A stretch of 64,000 nucleotides of DNA from Eumeta japonica (Eukaryota > Arthropoda > Insecta > Lepidoptera > Psychidae): positions 1 through 64,000 of the forward strand of contig BGZK01001460.1 of the NCBI GenBank assembly GCA_005406025.1, in the 5' to 3' direction. Below the pieces are notes generated by a model that searched no databases, was not told the DNA's origin, and saw nothing but the letters and a program-made list of their open reading frames with translations. A program made the translations under genes and the position numbers. This document shows, piece by piece, positions 61,831 through 64,000 of the stretch (the first letter of the stretch is position 1; every line of letters starts with the position of its first letter).

Positions 61831-61859
61831 TTTTTCCTATACTTTACAAAGTCGATTTA

Positions 61860-64000
61860 CGGAGTAGGAACGGGCTTATGCCAAGTATTCTACTTCCGGT
61901 GTGTTTAGAGTTGTTTGTGCAGTGTGTTATAATTATGTGACTAATGTATGTGTATTATTTTGGTGTGTATTGTTATGTTAGTCGGTTTCTTCGTCATTGA
62001 TAAGGGGTAACGGTGTTGGATTTAAGAAACGGCGTACTATGGAACAGGTGTCGAGGACTACTGTCTTTTACATGGTTATGTAGGTGTTTTCGTGGAACTG
62101 TAAAATTTTGATGGCCGTTTTCAGGGTCTTGGGTATAACACCAATTAAGATTATGATTGAAATTGTTCTGACGTATTCTTAGTGCCACATTTGTTTGATT
62201 TCGTCTGCCAGAGGAATATATTTATGTATTTTTTTGGTGTGTTTTTGTTTCAGGTTACTAATGTTGGGTACTGTGATATCTATGATGTATGTGGTTTTCG
62301 TATGCTTCATGGTAAGTGTGATGTCTGGTATATTACATAGAATAGAGCGATCAGTTGTTAGCTCGTGGTTTCAGTATAACTTTGCGAAGCTATTTTCCAG
62401 AACGTTGGCGAGTTTCTATTTGTAAAAGGGGGTGTAAGTGTTTAGGAGGTTACGTATGAAAGGAATTGTTGATGGAGATGTTTTGCAACGTTATTGTGTG
62501 TGTAAGTGTAATCTTTGCAAGCTAAGGAACTGCAGCCTGCTGTGATACGGTCTATTTATCCGGTGGTATTATGACATAATTTACACTAATCTGTCTCTAT
62601 AGTTTCTTTCAAGACGTATTTTGCATAATTTATTATTTTAATAATTCGATCTTGTATAGCTATCATGAAACTTTCTGTTTTACCGTATATGTTCTCTTTA
62701 GTAAGCTAAGTATATGATGCACCTCGAGATCTTGTCTAACTAACTTGTAATCTTAGTCTAACTGATGTGGGTATTTACCAAACAATGATTTACTTTTCCA
62801 TTTCTCTGTCTTCCTTTAATCTTTTGAATTCTCTGTTTGAGATCAAATGTAATTTTATCTAATAGTAGGGTTGTACCTGATTGTTTTAGATTAGCTATTG
62901 TTCTATGTATGTGGCTGCCTTGAGATTTGATTAGAAAATATGATCATAAGTCATTTATTGTAGGTTAGGTAGGTTAGTGTAGGTTTTTAATGTCTATGAA
63001 ACCACGATCTCCGAGTTTTCTGTTTGGTGTGAATCTTTGTACTGCTGAATGAGTGTAGTGAATGTTGTGTTTTTGCAGGTAGTTCACATAGTGATATTGA
63101 GAACTTCCAACTCTGTATTTGACCATTTGATAATTCCGAAGGAGAAGGTCAGCACCGAAATAGCATATGCATTCATAGCTTTTGTTTTATTTCTGGCTGA
63201 CAATTGAGTGTTGAGTATTTTGTTGATTTTGTGTTTATTTTATTTTGTTATTGGTGTATTTTTAATTTCTCTATGGTTTATAAAAGTGTTTTGTAAGTAT
63301 CCTAAGTATTTATATGTACCATTTAATTCCTTATCATCTATTTTTTCTCCTTGTAAATGTAGGTTGAAAGCTTCTGCTCGTCTTTGTTTCCTTTAACTAT
63401 ACTATTAATCTTACAACTATCAGTACGAAACTGCGTTCTTTAAAATTCGTCTAATTGGTCTCTGCTGAGTATTGTTTCGTGTCATTCATGTAAAATAGGT
63501 GGTTGAGTTTAATGTTATTTTCTCTATATATCGTGTATCCTAGATTGATTATATTTAGAATACTTGAGAAAGCGTTGAGAGCGAGACAGAACCACAATGG
63601 GCTGAGGGAGTCTCTTTGGAAGATACCGCGGGATATTTTTATGAGATTTGTTTTGAAAGTTGTATTGTGTGTTCGTATGTTAAGACGTATAGTCCATGTA
63701 GTCAATGTGTAGATAGTTGTAAGTGTATTATCAACTTTGTATACCTTTAGAACGTGCAGTAGCCATGCATGTGGTATACTATTAAAGGTCTTCTTATAAT
63801 CTATGCAAGAATAGAGTAAGTTTCTGTGTTTTTGTTTGACTTGATTCTGAATTTCAGTGTTTATTATGACTTCTTCTTTGTATCCTCTTGATCTTTTGCA
63901 ACAGCCTTTCTGTTCTTCTGATATTATTTTATTGGCTGTAATTTGTGTGTTAAGTGAGGGTGCAATGATGGATGTAAGTAGTTTGTAAATAGTTGGAAAG
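61860..64000 (-). mobile_element. R4/Dong-like (restriction-like endonuclease type) non-LTR retrotransposon, runs off the window
   Basis: Antisense in or after intron 8 of copy C. From 64000 down to 63451 the minus strand is one open frame: ISEEQKGCCKRSRGYKEE, CIDYKKTFNSIPHAWLLHVL, then ISRGIFQRDSLSPLWFCLAL and LFYMNDTKQYSAETN, with YMND replacing YMDD in the active site. The C-terminal part at about 61990-62250 reads LADEIKQMWH and IGVIPKTLKTAIKIL, typical of the R4/Dong-like C-terminus. Stops and frameshifts lie between. The 5' part is outside the window. Confidence 0.78.

Noticed and set aside
61104..61908. 236-aa, 191-aa and 103-aa ORFs of low-complexity I/M/T/N composition
   Set aside because: They are translations of the ATT-rich microsatellite; the first also overlaps the antisense of exon 8.

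Overview
The window looks like an insect nuclear genome, most probably a moth or butterfly. It is AT-rich, has short exons with GT-AG introns and polyA signals, and is crowded with non-LTR retrotransposons, mariner elements and interspersed repeats of lepidopteran type. No RNA gene, operon or CRISPR array was seen. All identifications come from reading the sequence; no database search was run.

The backbone is a head-to-tail array on the + strand of one gene family: adenylate-forming enzymes of the ANL superfamily (firefly-luciferase-like / 4-coumarate-CoA-ligase-like acyl-CoA synthetases). Each full gene has nine coding exons of 120, 208, 316, 163, 146, 133, 222, 171 and 117 nt, giving 531 residues. 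Copy A (2189-21257) has all nine exons but a 4-nt deletion in the last. Between A and B lies a broken remnant (21753-25993) that keeps only exons 1, 4, 5 and 6. Copy B (28427-41686) is the most complete, but intron 4 starts with GC instead of GT. Copy C (44037-61278) has eight exons, an in-frame stop in exon 3, and a last exon that is absent from or beyond this window. B and C share introns, promoter region and inserted elements, so they are the younger duplicates; A resembles them mainly in exons. The family keeps the P-loop, GYGMTE, the TGD motif and (except C) the hinge lysine, but the usual adenine-site GGAP stretch reads RS(T/F)Y in every copy.

Most of the rest is mobile DNA in introns. 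Intron 2 of A holds a decayed CR1/Jockey-like LINE. Introns 3 and 6 of A hold a mariner fragment and a zinc-finger transposon-protein relic. B and C share a mariner in intron 1; in C an RTE-type LINE and a second small element were added. Intron 3 of C holds another LINE. Intron 8 of C holds an ATT-rich microsatellite followed by an R4/Dong-like LINE running off the window. A solo LTR with 5-bp target duplications sits just upstream of B. Positions 276-835 hold a 120-bp satellite-like array.

The genes would work as parallel paralogues of one cytosolic CoA-ligase/adenylating enzyme rather than as a pathway. The series of lesions suggests birth-and-death evolution, assembly errors, or a lineage on the way to pseudogenes.
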